A stretch of 64,000 nucleotides of DNA from Fusobacterium massiliense (GCF_900095705.1 NZ_LT608326.1:62001-126000); one strand, 5' to 3'. Positions 16,805 to 25,490 are shown, counted from the stretch's first letter. Translations and numbers: made by a program. The notes: generated by a model not told the origin, from the sequence alone.

Positions 16805-18651
16805 TAGTCATTCATCTCCTCTTGTGCTTTAATTATATCTTCAAGAGCCATTCCTCTTGAACCTTTTAATAGCACTACCTTTTCCATTCTTATATTTTTC
16901 AAACTTTCAACTATACCCTCTTTAGTTGGATAATGCCAATATCTATATTCTTCTCTTTGGCTTTTCATAAAAATATCATAAGCCTTTTTCATTTTTTCCC
17001 CATGAAGATAAATCAGCTTAATTTTTTTATCAAGCAAATACTTCAATACATCTATGTGATAGTCTATTTCTTTTTCTCCTAACTCTAGCATATCACCTAA
17101 AATTGCTATTTTGTATCTGTCTTCATAGATTTCATTCAAAGTATCTATTGCCGCTTTCATAGAGCTTGGACTTGCATTATAAGCATCGTTTATATATATA
17201 TCTTCACCCACAACTATTTCTTGCAATCTCATCTTACTAATTTTCACATTTTTTAATCCTGCTTGAATTTCTTCATAAGATAAACCCAATCTATTAGCAA
17301 CTTCTATTGCTAAGGCAGCGTTTGAAATATTATGCTTTCCTATTAAGTTCATTTCATATTCCAAACCGTTGACTGTAAACTTACTACCTGTATTTGTAAA
17401 CTCATACTCTTCAATTCTATAATTATTATTTTCTCCAAAACCAGCTTTGCTTACATCTAATTTCTTTAAGTATTCATCATCTCCACAAACAAAACTATTT
17501 TCTTTTTGAACAAATTCAAAAAGTTCAGTCTTTGCTTTAAAAACATTATCTCTTGTTTTTAAAAATTCAAGGTGTGAATCCCCTATATTTGTGATTATTC
17601 CATAATCTGGACTTGAAATTTCTCCAAGCCTTCTAATTTCTCCTAAACTACTCATTCCCATTTCTAAAACAGCATACTTATCTTCGTCTGTTAAATTCAA
17701 TATAGTGTAAGGTAAGCCTATATGGTTGTTATAGTTTCCCTCTGTCTTCAATGTTTTTGCTCTTTGGCTAAGTAATGAATATAATATATCTTTTGTAGTT
17801 GTTTTTCCATTACTTCCTGTTATTCCAATTACTCGTATTCCCAATTTTTTTCTGTATTTATGAGCTAAATCTTGCATAGTAGCCACAGTTTCTTTTACCA
17901 ATACAATCTTTTCATTCTTTATATCTGTTTTATCTGCTATAATCAAAGAAGCTCCTTTATTTAATGCTTCTTCGACATATTGATTTCCATTATTTATTGC
18001 AAAAAAGATAGACCCTTTCTCTATTTTTCTACTATCCATAACCACTGAAGTTATCTTTACTTCTTTTCCAAATTCTTCAAAAATTAATTTTTCTAATTTT
18101 TCTCTTTTTAAAATTTCTGAAAACTCTTTTAAATCTTCACAAACTAAAGTTTCTTGAGTATTAATCTTTTCCATATCCCTCTTCCCATATCCTGTTTTTA
18201 CTAAAATTGTTTTTATTTTTGATTTTATACCCGCATCAATATCAGATTTTTTATCTCCTATCATATATGATTTATCTCTATCTATATTATATTTTTTTAT
18301 AGCTTCCTCTATCATTTTATTTCCAGGTTTTCTACAATCGCATTCAACCTTATACTTTCCTATCCCTTTTGTTGGGTGATGAGGACAATAATAAAATTCT
18401 TCTATTTCAACTCCATTATTTTTTAATATGCTTTGCATATTTGAATTAAAAATTTCTAAATCTTCTTCTGTAAAATAATTTCTAGCTATACCTGATTGAT
18501 TAGTTACAACTATCAATTTGTATCCTAGATTTTTAAAAGTTTTTAAGGCTTCTATTGCACCTTTTTCAAAAATTAAATCTTCTTTCTTATAAATGTAATC
18601 TTTCTCTACATTTATTGTTCCATCTCTATCTAAAAAAATTGCTTTATTCAT
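16804..18651 (-). CDS. murF: Fusion of GmhB-type HAD phosphatase and MurF ligase
   Basis: 615 residues in two parts. Residues 1 to about 172 form a D,D-heptose-bisphosphate phosphatase of the GmhB type: catalytic DRDGT (Asp8, Asp10) and the zinc loop C89, H91, C104, C106 with CRKPG. Residues about 185-615 are MurF, the D-Ala-D-Ala adding ligase, with GSNGKTTT at 279-286, MGMSSLGEI and NDAYNASPSSM. The TTG at 18663 lies in the SD; the ATG at 18651 is the better start. The reading frame runs uninterrupted through the junction. The two activities belong to LPS heptose synthesis and peptidoglycan synthesis. Confidence 0.93.
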   Translation of the reverse strand: MNKAIFLDRDGTINVEKDYIYKKEDLIFEKGAIEALKTFKNLGYKLIVVTNQSGIARNYFTEEDLEIFNSNMQSILKNNGVEIEEFYYCPHHPTKGIGKYKVECDCRKPGNKMIEEAIKKYNIDRDKSYMIGDKKSDIDAGIKSKIKTILVKTGYGKRDMEKINTQETLVCEDLKEFSEILKREKLEKLIFEEFGKEVKITSVVMDSRKIEKGSIFFAINNGNQYVEEALNKGASLIIADKTDIKNEKIVLVKETVATMQDLAHKYRKKLGIRVIGITGSNGKTTTKDILYSLLSQRAKTLKTEGNYNNHIGLPYTILNLTDEDKYAVLEMGMSSLGEIRRLGEISSPDYGIITNIGDSHLEFLKTRDNVFKAKTELFEFVQKENSFVCGDDEYLKKLDVSKAGFGENNNYRIEEYEFTNTGSKFTVNGLEYEMNLIGKHNISNAALAIEVANRLGLSYEEIQAGLKNVKISKMRLQEIVVGEDIYINDAYNASPSSMKAAIDTLNEIYEDRYKIAILGDMLELGEKEIDYHIDVLKYLLDKKIKLIYLHGEKMKKAYDIFMKSQREEYRYWHYPTKEGIVESLKNIRMEKVVLLKGSRGMALEDIIKAQEEMND

Positions 18652-18691
18652 TTTTATCCTCAATTTTATATCATAATTAGTCTGACATTAC

Positions 18692-18697
18692 ATTATA
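18692..18697 (-). promoter_or_regulatory. Extended -10 promoter of the murF-ftsZ operon
   Basis: Minus strand TGCTATAAT, a TG-extended -10 with perfect TATAAT, about 40 bases before the murF ATG. No good -35 is visible at 17 bases, as usual for extended -10 promoters. Confidence 0.65.
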
Positions 18698-18751
18698 GCA
18701 TAAATATTGAAATTTGTTATTAATTTTAGAAAAAAATTATTTTTAAAATTT

Positions 18752-18793
18752 GTAACATATGTTACTGATTTTTTTTATTACTTAATTTATATT
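18752..18793 (+). promoter_or_regulatory. hcp promoter with Crp/Fnr-type operator GTAACATATGTTAC
   Basis: A perfect 14-bp palindrome at 18752-18765 is followed by TATATT at 18788-18793. If transcription starts near 18800 the operator is centred at -41.5, the classic class II activator position for Crp/Fnr proteins. There is no usable -35 hexamer, which fits activation. A Crp/Fnr gene lies 6 kb away at 24837. The link to that regulator is inference. Confidence 0.7.
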
Positions 18794-18836
18794 ATTTATA
18801 ACGAAATAAACTATATAAAATTTTAGGAGGAAATAA

Positions 18837-20519
18837 ATGAGTAACAATATGTTTTGCTATCAATGTCAGGAAACTGCTCAAGGAACTGGATGTACAAGTA
18901 TTGGAGTTTGTGGAAAAACTTCTACAACATCTGGTTTACAAGATTTACTAATATATGCAGATAAGGGAGTAGCTGCAATATCTTCTGTTTTAAGAAAAAA
19001 TGGAAAAGCAACGGAAATAATAAAAAATAGGGTGAATAGATACTTAGTAAACTCTCTATTTATAACTATAACTAATGCTAATTTTGATGATAATCATATT
19101 TTAGATGAAGTTAGAGTTGGATTAAAATTAAGAGATGAATTAAAAGCTCTTGCTACAGCTGATGAATTAAAAGAAGCTGAAAAGTATGGTGCTGATTTAG
19201 TAAATTGGCATTTAGAAACTGACGAAGATTTAATAAAATTCTCAGAAGACCAATCAGTAGTTGGAATATTAAGAACTGAAAATGAAGATGTTAGATCTTT
19301 AAGAGAATTAGCTATTTACGGATTAAAAGGTATGTCGGCTTATGCTGAACATGCAATGAATTTAGGAAAAACAAACGATGAAATTTTCTCTTTTACAGAA
19401 AAAGTTTTATTGTCTACTATGGATGATAGCTTAACTGCTGATGAATTAGTTGCTCTTGTATTAGAAGTTGGAGAATACGGAGTAAAAGTTATGGCTTTAT
19501 TAGATGAAGCTAATACGTCTGTTTTAGGGACTCCTGAAATTACAAAAGTTAAAATAGGAGCTGGAACAAGACCTGGAATTTTAATCAGTGGACATGATTT
19601 ATGGGATTTAAAACAATTACTTGAACAAAGTAAAGATTCAGGAGTAGATATTTATACTCACTCAGAAATGTTACCTGGACATGCTTATCCAGAGTTAAAA
19701 AAATACCCTCATTTCTATGGTAATTATGGAAATGCTTGGTGGGATCAAAGAAAAGATTTCACAAACTTTAATGGACCTATAGTATTTACAACTAACTGTA
19801 TAGTTCCACCAACAAAAAATGCTACATATAAAGACAGAGTTTTCACAACAAATGCAGCAGGTTTCCCTGGATGGAAAAGAATTAAAGTTAATGCAGATGG
19901 AACTAAAGATTTTTCTGAAATAATAGAACTTGCAAAAACATGTCAACCTCCAGTAGAAGTTGAAAGCGGAGAAATAACTGTTGGATTTGCTCATAATCAA
20001 GTTTTAAGTCTTGCTGATACTGTTGTTGAAAATATAAAAAATGGTTCTATCAGAAAATTTGTTGTAATGAGTGGTTGCGACGGAAGAATGTCACAAAGAC
20101 ATTATTATACAGAATTTGCTGAAAAACTACCAAAAGATACAATTATTTTAACTTCTGGTTGTGCTAAATTCAAATACAACAAATTAAACTTGGGAGATAT
20201 TAATGGTATTCCTAGAGTGCTAGATGCTGGTCAATGTAATGACTCTTATTCTTGGGCTGTTGTTGCATTAAAATTAAAAGAAGTATTCAATTTAAATGAT
20301 ATAAATGAGCTTCCTATAGTATTTAATGTTGCTTGGTATGAACAAAAAGCTGTTATAGTTTTACTTGCTTTATTATACTTAGGAGTTAAAAATATTCACT
20401 TAGGACCTACTTTACCAGGTTTCTTATCAGCTAATGTTGCTAAAGTTTTAGTAGAAAACTTTGGTATAGCTGGAATTACTACTGTTGAAGAAGATTTAAA
20501 AAAGTTTGACTTGGCTTAA
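18837..20519 (+). CDS. hcp: Hybrid-cluster protein (hydroxylamine/NO reductase)
   Basis: Cytoplasmic Fe-S-O protein that detoxifies NO and hydroxylamine in anaerobes. 560 residues. The N-terminal cluster ligands are C7, C10, C19 and C25 (MFCYQCQET...). Ligands of the hybrid cluster are visible in [29 protein letters not shown] and DAGQCNDSY. The SD AGGAGG precedes the ATG. It appears to be monocistronic, followed by a palindromic repeat. Its upstream operator suggests control by an HcpR-like Crp/Fnr protein. Confidence 0.97.
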   Translation: MSNNMFCYQCQETAQGTGCTSIGVCGKTSTTSGLQDLLIYADKGVAAISSVLRKNGKATEIIKNRVNRYLVNSLFITITNANFDDNHILDEVRVGLKLRDELKALATADELKEAEKYGADLVNWHLETDEDLIKFSEDQSVVGILRTENEDVRSLRELAIYGLKGMSAYAEHAMNLGKTNDEIFSFTEKVLLSTMDDSLTADELVALVLEVGEYGVKVMALLDEANTSVLGTPEITKVKIGAGTRPGILISGHDLWDLKQLLEQSKDSGVDIYTHSEMLPGHAYPELKKYPHFYGNYGNAWWDQRKDFTNFNGPIVFTTNCIVPPTKNATYKDRVFTTNAAGFPGWKRIKVNADGTKDFSEIIELAKTCQPPVEVESGEITVGFAHNQVLSLADTVVENIKNGSIRKFVVMSGCDGRMSQRHYYTEFAEKLPKDTIILTSGCAKFKYNKLNLGDINGIPRVLDAGQCNDSYSWAVVALKLKEVFNLNDINELPIVFNVAWYEQKAVIVLLALLYLGVKNIHLGPTLPGFLSANVAKVLVENFGIAGITTVEEDLKKFDLA

Positions 20520-20617
20520 TTTATAATTTCTTTTCAAAAGCTATCTAAAATTATAATTTATAAACTAATATATAATTATTAGAAAGCTTAATATTAATTA
20601 GTTAAAATAGTTTACTC

Positions 20618-20685
20618 TTGACGTCCGTATTATAGATTCTACGTGCTTAGTATACTTAGGTTCTTCAAGCTAATATGGACGTCAA
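20618..20685 (-). repeat. Dispersed palindrome, diverged copy 2
   Basis: It aligns with the 76-bp family but is diverged. The arms TTGACGTCC (20618-20626) and GGACGTCAA (20677-20685) pair perfectly, so the stem survives although loop-side bases differ. The conserved tail is absent. It lies after hcp. Confidence 0.75.
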
Positions 20686-20709
20686 AGTCTAACTATTGTA
20701 TAAAAAAAC

Positions 20710-20737
20710 TTGACTTTTAGAAAAAAATATATATAAT
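20710..20737 (+). promoter_or_regulatory. Promoter of the Trp leader transcript
   Basis: TTGACT (20710-20715), a 16-base spacer, then TATAAT (20732-20737). The predicted start near 20744 is about 29 bases ahead of the leader-peptide ATG. Confidence 0.8.
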
Positions 20738-20772
20738 AGGAACAAATACATTTTAAGAAAGGAGTTAAGAAA

Positions 20773-20832
20773 ATGAAACTATATCAACAAAATATGACTA
20801 CACAAAATAGTTGGCAAAGCCACTGGATATAG
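20773..20832 (+). CDS. 19-residue leader peptide with two Trp codons
   Basis: The peptide is MKLYQQNMTTQNSWQSHWI. The SD AAAGGAG sits eight bases before the ATG. Trp codons at 20812 and 20824 lie at the end of the peptide, immediately before mutually exclusive RNA hairpins and a terminator, as in ribosome-mediated attenuators. The next genes downstream encode a TrpXYZ-type transporter, which fits a tryptophan response. It could alternatively encode an unrelated small peptide, but the arrangement is hard to explain otherwise. Confidence 0.7.
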   Translation: MKLYQQNMTTQNSWQSHWI

Positions 20833-20955
20833 AGGTTATTTCTTAATGTTTTCTTAAAGCATATAGATATAACCTTTTTGACTTGGTCGTATCTATGTGG
20901 CTTACTATATATTAAAGATTTCCACATAGAATAAATAATATCTATGTGGTTTTTT
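20833..20955 (+). promoter_or_regulatory. Transcription attenuator following the Trp leader peptide
   Basis: Segment 1 AGGTTAT (20833-20839) pairs with segment 2 ATAACCT (20869-20875). Segment 2 AGATATAACC can instead pair with GGTCGTATCT (20885-20894). Segment 3 TCTATGTGG (20892-20900) and segment 4 TCTATGTGG (20941-20949) are identical and compete for CCACATAGA (20922-20930). The 3:4-type hairpin 20922-20949 is followed by T6 and is a terminator. Pairings were found by eye; the regulatory logic is inference. Confidence 0.7.
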
Positions 20956-20978
20956 ATTATTAAATTATTTATAAAAAT

Positions 20979-21002
20979 AAACCACAGGAAACTGTGGTTT
21001 TT
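20979..21002. terminator. Strong bidirectional terminator
   Basis: AAACCACAG and CTGTGGTTT close a GAAA tetraloop, with A-rich sequence before and TTTTTATTTTT after, so it can work both ways. It stands between the Trp attenuator and the transporter genes, so read-through from the leader would meet a second stop. Confidence 0.85.
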
Positions 21003-21042
21003 ATTTTTATATAGGAAAGTATAAAATCAAATAATGAAATTT

Positions 21043-21118
21043 AGTCTCTGATGTTTGTATTAGTTCGAAGAGCCTGTGTTCATTGAGCTCGTAGAACTCA
21101 TACGGCTGTCAAGAGACT
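21043..21118 (+). repeat. 76-bp dispersed palindrome, copy 3
   Basis: Outer stem AGTCTCT/AGAGACT with inner GAGCTC-containing arms. The conserved tail, here TATAGGAAAGTATA (21010-21023), lies on the left, next to the terminator at 20979-21002. It precedes the transporter operon. Confidence 0.92.
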
Positions 21119-21183
21119 TTATTTATACTCTAATTATCTGCAGTAAAATTAGAAAAGTTATTTAAAATTTAGGAGGATTTATT

Positions 21184-22185
21184 ATGAAAAAAAATGTTTT
21201 AGGTTTTATTGTTGTGATTGTTATAGCTTTAGCTTATTATTTTGTAAATAATACGAAAAAAGGAAATGAAGATGTGGCTAAAAGTGAAAAAGTCATTAAT
21301 ATCGGTGTGTTGCAACTGCTTAGTCACCCTGCATTAGATAGTATCTATAAAGGTTTAGAAGAAGAACTTGCAAGACAAGGTTATGAAAATGGAAAAAATA
21401 TTAAAATTGATTTACAAAATGCACAAGGAGAACAAAGTAATCTTGCTCTTATGAGTGGAAAATTAGTTTCTGAAAAAAATGATATCCTAGTTGGAATTAC
21501 TACTCCAGCAACTTTAAGTTTAGCAAATGTAACAAAGGATATTCCTATTGTTATGGCAGGAATAACTTACCCAGTTGAAGCCGGGCTTATTGCAAGTGAA
21601 GATAAACCTGGAAATAATATAACTGGAGTAAGTGATAGAACTCCAATAAAGCAACAATTAGAATTAATTAAACAAATTATCCCTAATTTAAAAACTCTTG
21701 GATTATTATATACTTCAAGTGAAGATAATTCTATAAAACAAATAGAAGAAGCTAAAAAATATGCAGAAGAATTGGGAATAAATATAAAATTAGCAAGTAT
21801 TGCAAATACAAACGATATACAACAAGTTACAGAAAGCTTAGCTAGTGAAGTTAATGCAATATTTGTTCCTATTGATAATACAATAGCAAGTGCTATGGCT
21901 ACAGTTGTAAAAGTAACTGACAAATTTAAAGTTCCTGTATTCCCATCAGCAGACACTATGGTAAAAGATGGTGGAGTTTTAGGTTTAGGTGTTGACCAAT
22001 ATCAAATAGGAGTTTCAACTGCAAAAGTTTTAATAGATATTTTAAAAGGTGGAAAACCAGCTGAAATGCCAATAGTTTTAGCCAATAAAAGTATTATTTA
22101 TTTAAATGAAGCTCAAACAAAAAAACTTGGTTTAGAAATTCCAGCAGACATAAAAGAAAAAGCAGAAATAGTTGGAAATAAATAA
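21184..22185 (+). CDS. trpX: ABC transporter substrate-binding protein, TrpX type
   Basis: 333 residues of the ABC_sub_bind family. The N-terminus has a hydrophobic segment (about 5-22) and no lipobox cysteine, so it is a cleaved signal or a membrane anchor. Segments such as INIGVLQLLSHPALD, GITTPATLSLA and VMAGITYPVEAGL are typical of this family. The partner permease and ATPase follow at once. Streptococcal relatives are predicted tryptophan importers, and the Trp-codon leader upstream supports that here; direct evidence of substrate is lacking. AGGAGG precedes the ATG, but I see no clear promoter between the repeat and the gene. Confidence 0.8.
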   Translation: MKKNVLGFIVVIVIALAYYFVNNTKKGNEDVAKSEKVINIGVLQLLSHPALDSIYKGLEEELARQGYENGKNIKIDLQNAQGEQSNLALMSGKLVSEKNDILVGITTPATLSLANVTKDIPIVMAGITYPVEAGLIASEDKPGNNITGVSDRTPIKQQLELIKQIIPNLKTLGLLYTSSEDNSIKQIEEAKKYAEELGINIKLASIANTNDIQQVTESLASEVNAIFVPIDNTIASAMATVVKVTDKFKVPVFPSADTMVKDGGVLGLGVDQYQIGVSTAKVLIDILKGGKPAEMPIVLANKSIIYLNEAQTKKLGLEIPADIKEKAEIVGNK

Positions 22186-22224
22186 AAATTAATTTAGAAT
22201 AACAAAAAAGAAAGGAAAATAAAA

Positions 22225-23112
22225 ATGGATTTAATTATTTCAGCAATTTCACAAGGAATTTTATGGTCTTTATTATCATTAGGTTTATTTATAAGTTTTC
22301 GTATATTAAATATAGCAGATATGACAACAGAGGGTGCCTACCCTCTTGGTGCAGCCGTATGTGTAAGTTTAATTCAAACAGGAATGTCTCCAATTTTAGC
22401 TATATTTATAGCAATGTTAGCTGGAGCTTTAGCTGGAGCTCTAACATCAATATTCATTAATATTTGTAAAATTCCTAGTTTACTAGCAGGTATTCTTACT
22501 ATGACAGCTTTACTTTCAGTTAATTTAAGAGTTATGGGAAGACCAAATTTAAGTTTACTTAATCACAAAACAATATTTGATATATTTTCATCAGTGAGTT
22601 TACCTCCATATTTTGATTCAATAATTGTTGGAATAATAATTGTTAGTCTCGTTATTTTCTTTATGCATTTTTTCTTTAATACTGAATTAGGACAAGCACT
22701 TATAGCAACAGGAGATAACCCTAAAATGGCATCTTCTTTAGGAATTTCAACAAAAAAAATGACACTTTTAGGTTTGATGTTATCAAACTCAATAGTAGCT
22801 CTCACTGGAGCAATATTATCACAAAACAACGGTTATGCTGATGTTAATAGTGGACTAGGAGTAATCGTTGTGGCTCTTGCTGCTATCATTATCGGTGAGG
22901 TTATTTTTGGTGATGTCAATTTTTTAACAAGACTTATATGTATAATTCTAGGTTCAATAATATATAGATTGTTGTTAGTCTTTGTCTTAAAATTAAATAT
23001 CATAGAAGCAAATGATTTTAAAATTATCTCAGCTCTATTAATAGCACTATTTTTAAGTGTTCCTGAATTAAAAAAATATATTAACATTTCAAGAGAAAAA
23101 GGAGATAACTAA
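22225..23112 (+). CDS. trpY: ABC transporter permease, TrpY type
   Basis: 295 residues with about eight to nine hydrophobic segments, of the LivH-like inner-membrane permease family. The GAYPLGAAVC stretch and GDNPKMASSLGISTKKM (cytoplasmic coupling loop, contacting the ATPase) are visible. It starts 39 bases after trpX and ends one base before the ATPase gene. Substrate by association with trpX only. Confidence 0.82.
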   Translation: MDLIISAISQGILWSLLSLGLFISFRILNIADMTTEGAYPLGAAVCVSLIQTGMSPILAIFIAMLAGALAGALTSIFINICKIPSLLAGILTMTALLSVNLRVMGRPNLSLLNHKTIFDIFSSVSLPPYFDSIIVGIIIVSLVIFFMHFFFNTELGQALIATGDNPKMASSLGISTKKMTLLGLMLSNSIVALTGAILSQNNGYADVNSGLGVIVVALAAIIIGEVIFGDVNFLTRLICIILGSIIYRLLLVFVLKLNIIEANDFKIISALLIALFLSVPELKKYINISREKGDN

Positions 23113-23113
23113 T

Positions 23114-23878
23114 ATGGCTTTTATAGAATTAAAAAATATTAATAAAACTTTTTTTCCTAACACGAATAGAGAATATCATGCATTAAAAAATATTAATTTA
23201 TCTATAAATAAAGGAGATTTTATTACTATTATTGGTGGAAATGGTGCCGGAAAATCAACTTTATTTAATGCAATATCAGGAGTTTTCTCTTTAGATAGTG
23301 GAAATATTATTATTGATGAAAAAGATATCTCTAAAACTAAAGAAAACGAAAGAGCTAGATATATAAGTAGAGTTTTTCAAAATCCCTCAGATAATACAGC
23401 TCCTCGTATGACAGTAGCCGAAAATATTGCTCTTGCAAGTAAACGTGGTGAAAAAAGATTTCTTAAAACAGCTAAAAATAGAGAAAACTTAAAAATATAC
23501 GAAGAATTATTAAAATCATTAAATTTGGGTCTAGAAAATAAATTGAATACAGAAATGGCTGTCTTATCAGGTGGACAAAGACAATCGATAGCTCTTTTAA
23601 TGGCAACAATAAAAGAGCCACAACTTTTATTATTAGATGAGCATACTGCTGCTCTTGACCCTAAAACTCAAAAGTTAATTATGACTTTATCAAAAGAAAA
23701 AGTTGAAGAAAAAAATATAACAACATTAATGATTACTCATAATCTACAAGACGCTTTAACTTATGGAAATAGAATGCTACTTTTACATCAAGGAAAAATT
23801 GTGAGAGATTTTTCTCAAGAAGAAAAAAGCAAGCTCTCTGTTACAGATGTATATAAAATAATGGTTGAGCTTGATTAA
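23114..23878 (+). CDS. trpZ: ABC transporter ATP-binding protein, TrpZ type
   Basis: 254 residues with Walker A GGNGAGKST (about 42-50), signature LSGGQRQ, Walker B LLLLDEHTAALD and a switch histidine in MITHN. The glutamate after Walker B Asp is present. It powers the upstream permease. It begins one spacer base after the trpY stop, with AAAGGAG in the trpY 3' end, so the three genes form a single operon. Confidence 0.88.
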   Translation: MAFIELKNINKTFFPNTNREYHALKNINLSINKGDFITIIGGNGAGKSTLFNAISGVFSLDSGNIIIDEKDISKTKENERARYISRVFQNPSDNTAPRMTVAENIALASKRGEKRFLKTAKNRENLKIYEELLKSLNLGLENKLNTEMAVLSGGQRQSIALLMATIKEPQLLLLDEHTAALDPKTQKLIMTLSKEKVEEKNITTLMITHNLQDALTYGNRMLLLHQGKIVRDFSQEEKSKLSVTDVYKIMVELD

Positions 23879-23964
23879 AATGATAATTTTACTTCTTGCA
23901 ACTATAAAAATAAAATGATATAGTATTTAAAAATATAAGAATTTTAAATGAATAAGGTGATATT

Positions 23965-24441
23965 ATGAGGAAAGATTTTATAGATTGGGACGAGTATTTT
24001 ATGGGCATTGCCCTTTTGTCTTCAATGAGAAGTAAAGATCCAAACACTCAAGTTGGAGCTTGTATAGTAAACGAAGATAAAAGAATAGTTGGTGTTGGTT
24101 ATAACGGACTTCCTAAAGGTTGTAATGACGAGGACTTTCCTTGGGAGAGAGAGGGAGAATTTTTAGAAACTAAATATCCTTATGTTTGCCATGCCGAGTT
24201 AAATGCTATTTTAAATAGTATACAATCTTTAAAAGATTGTATTATCTATGTTGCATTGTTCCCTTGTAACGAATGTAGCAAAGCAATTATACAAAGTGGG
24301 ATTAAAGAAATCGTATACTTATCTGATAAACACAATGGAACAGATGCAAATAAAGCTTCAAAAAAAATGTTAGAAACTGCAGGAATAAAATTTAGACAAT
24401 TTACACCTAAATTAAAAAAATTAGAAATTAATTTTTCATAA
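23965..24441 (+). CDS. comEB: Deoxycytidylate deaminase
   Basis: Converts dCMP to dUMP for thymidylate synthesis. 158 residues. The zinc site is CHAELNAIL (His and catalytic Glu) and PCNECSKAI (two Cys). The N-terminal SMRSKDPNTQVGA and GYNGLPKGCND are standard for dCMP deaminases. An allosteric site is common in the family; I cannot judge it here. 86 bases separate it from the transporter operon, and it probably has its own promoter. Confidence 0.92.
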   Translation: MRKDFIDWDEYFMGIALLSSMRSKDPNTQVGACIVNEDKRIVGVGYNGLPKGCNDEDFPWEREGEFLETKYPYVCHAELNAILNSIQSLKDCIIYVALFPCNECSKAIIQSGIKEIVYLSDKHNGTDANKASKKMLETAGIKFRQFTPKLKKLEINFS

Positions 24442-24449
24442 TTTCTATT

Positions 24450-24764
24450 TTATTTATATCTTTTTTCTTCCTCTTGTTGTTTCCTATAATTTGACCAGTT
24501 AGGATCATTTTTCATATTTTTCTTAAGTTGTTTCATATATTTAGCTGTTGCTAAGGCATCTCTATATCTCTTTGAAATTTTTCTAGGGAATGATAGGATT
24601 CCATCAAGAAGTCTATTGCAATATTTATCAATACTGGTAAAGAACTTTTTTATTCTAGTATATTGATATATTTCTGAGCAATGAGGACATCTATACTTTG
24701 CAACTTTATTTGTTATTTTCATTTTTTTTGAGCAACTTGGGCATATAATTACAATTTTTTCCAT
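24450..24764 (-). CDS. Small zinc-ribbon protein of unknown function
   Basis: 104 residues. The N-terminus holds CPSCSKKMKI...YRCPHC, a four-cysteine zinc ribbon (C9, C12, C26, C29). The rest is basic, with a helical middle and a charged C-terminus (NYRKQQEEEKRYK); no membrane segment is evident. It is convergent with comEB and divergent from the Crp/Fnr gene. I do not recognise a characterised family, so function is unknown; a nucleic-acid or protein-binding role is only a guess from the ribbon. Confidence 0.75.
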   Translation of the reverse strand: MEKIVIICPSCSKKMKITNKVAKYRCPHCSEIYQYTRIKKFFTSIDKYCNRLLDGILSFPRKISKRYRDALATAKYMKQLKKNMKNDPNWSNYRKQQEEEKRYK

Positions 24765-24836
24765 AAACCTCTCCTATTAATATTTTTTATTTTAATATTT
24801 TAACAAATATCTATTAGTATAGCAAGGAGTAAAAAA

Positions 24837-25490
24837 ATGTTTGATACTTTGAAAAATACTGTTATTTTTAATGGACTTAAAAATGAAGAAATTGACTTAA
24901 TATTAAAAAAAATTAAATTTTCTAAAAAACGATACGATATAGATGAACAAATAGCTTTTAGAGGAGATAAAGTAAATGGTGTCCTTATTATTTTAAAAGG
25001 CCGTATTTCAACAGAAATGTTAAATGAAGAAGGAAATGTTATAAAAATTGAAGAACTTACAAATTCTGATATTATAGCTCCAGCTTTTATTTTTGGAGAT
25101 AGCAATATACTTCCCGTTGATTTAGTAACTATTGAAAGTACTGAAATTTTATTTATTGAAAAAAAAGAATTACTAAAGTTATTATCTATAAATGAGATAA
25201 TTTTAGAAAATTTTTTGAATGAAATTTCTAACAAAACCCAATTATTGAGTAACAAAATATGGAATAATTTTAATAATAAGACTATACAAAAAAAACTTGC
25301 TAATTATATTACAAAGAATTCTAAAAATTTAGAGTTTGAAATAAAAAATATAAGTAATTTAGCTGAAAAATTTGGAGTTGAAAGACCTTCTCTTTCTCGA
25401 GTCTTAAGTTCTTTTGTTAAACAAGGAAAAATAGAAAAAATTAGTACTAAAAAATTTAAAATTTTAGATAAAGATTTTTTTGATTTTTGA
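24837..25490 (+). CDS. Crp/Fnr-family regulator, possibly HcpR
   Basis: 217 residues. The N-terminal cyclic-nucleotide-like beta barrel (about 15-115) includes FRGDKVNGVLIILKGRIS. A dimer helix follows. The C-terminal winged helix holds ISNLAEKFGVERPSLSRVLSSFVKQGKI (about 160-190), the recognition helix being RPSLSRVL. The usual FNR cysteine set is missing, so it is not an oxygen-sensing FNR. HcpR, the heme/NO-linked Crp-family activator of hcp in anaerobes, is the best match in context: hcp with a Crp-type operator lies 6 kb upstream. That pairing is inference. The SD AAGGAG precedes the ATG. Confidence 0.82.
   Translation: MFDTLKNTVIFNGLKNEEIDLILKKIKFSKKRYDIDEQIAFRGDKVNGVLIILKGRISTEMLNEEGNVIKIEELTNSDIIAPAFIFGDSNILPVDLVTIESTEILFIEKKELLKLLSINEIILENFLNEISNKTQLLSNKIWNNFNNKTIQKKLANYITKNSKNLEFEIKNISNLAEKFGVERPSLSRVLSSFVKQGKIEKISTKKFKILDKDFFDF

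Noticed and set aside
21043-21118. A tRNA or other structured RNA gene suggested by the 76-base length.
   Set aside because: It folds as one long hairpin, with no T-arm GGTTCGANTCC or cloverleaf arms.
21003-21183. A T-box riboswitch upstream of the TrpXYZ-type genes.
   Set aside because: No AGGGTGGNACCGCG T-box sequence or specifier-loop layout was seen; the leader-peptide attenuator is the only Trp-related signal.
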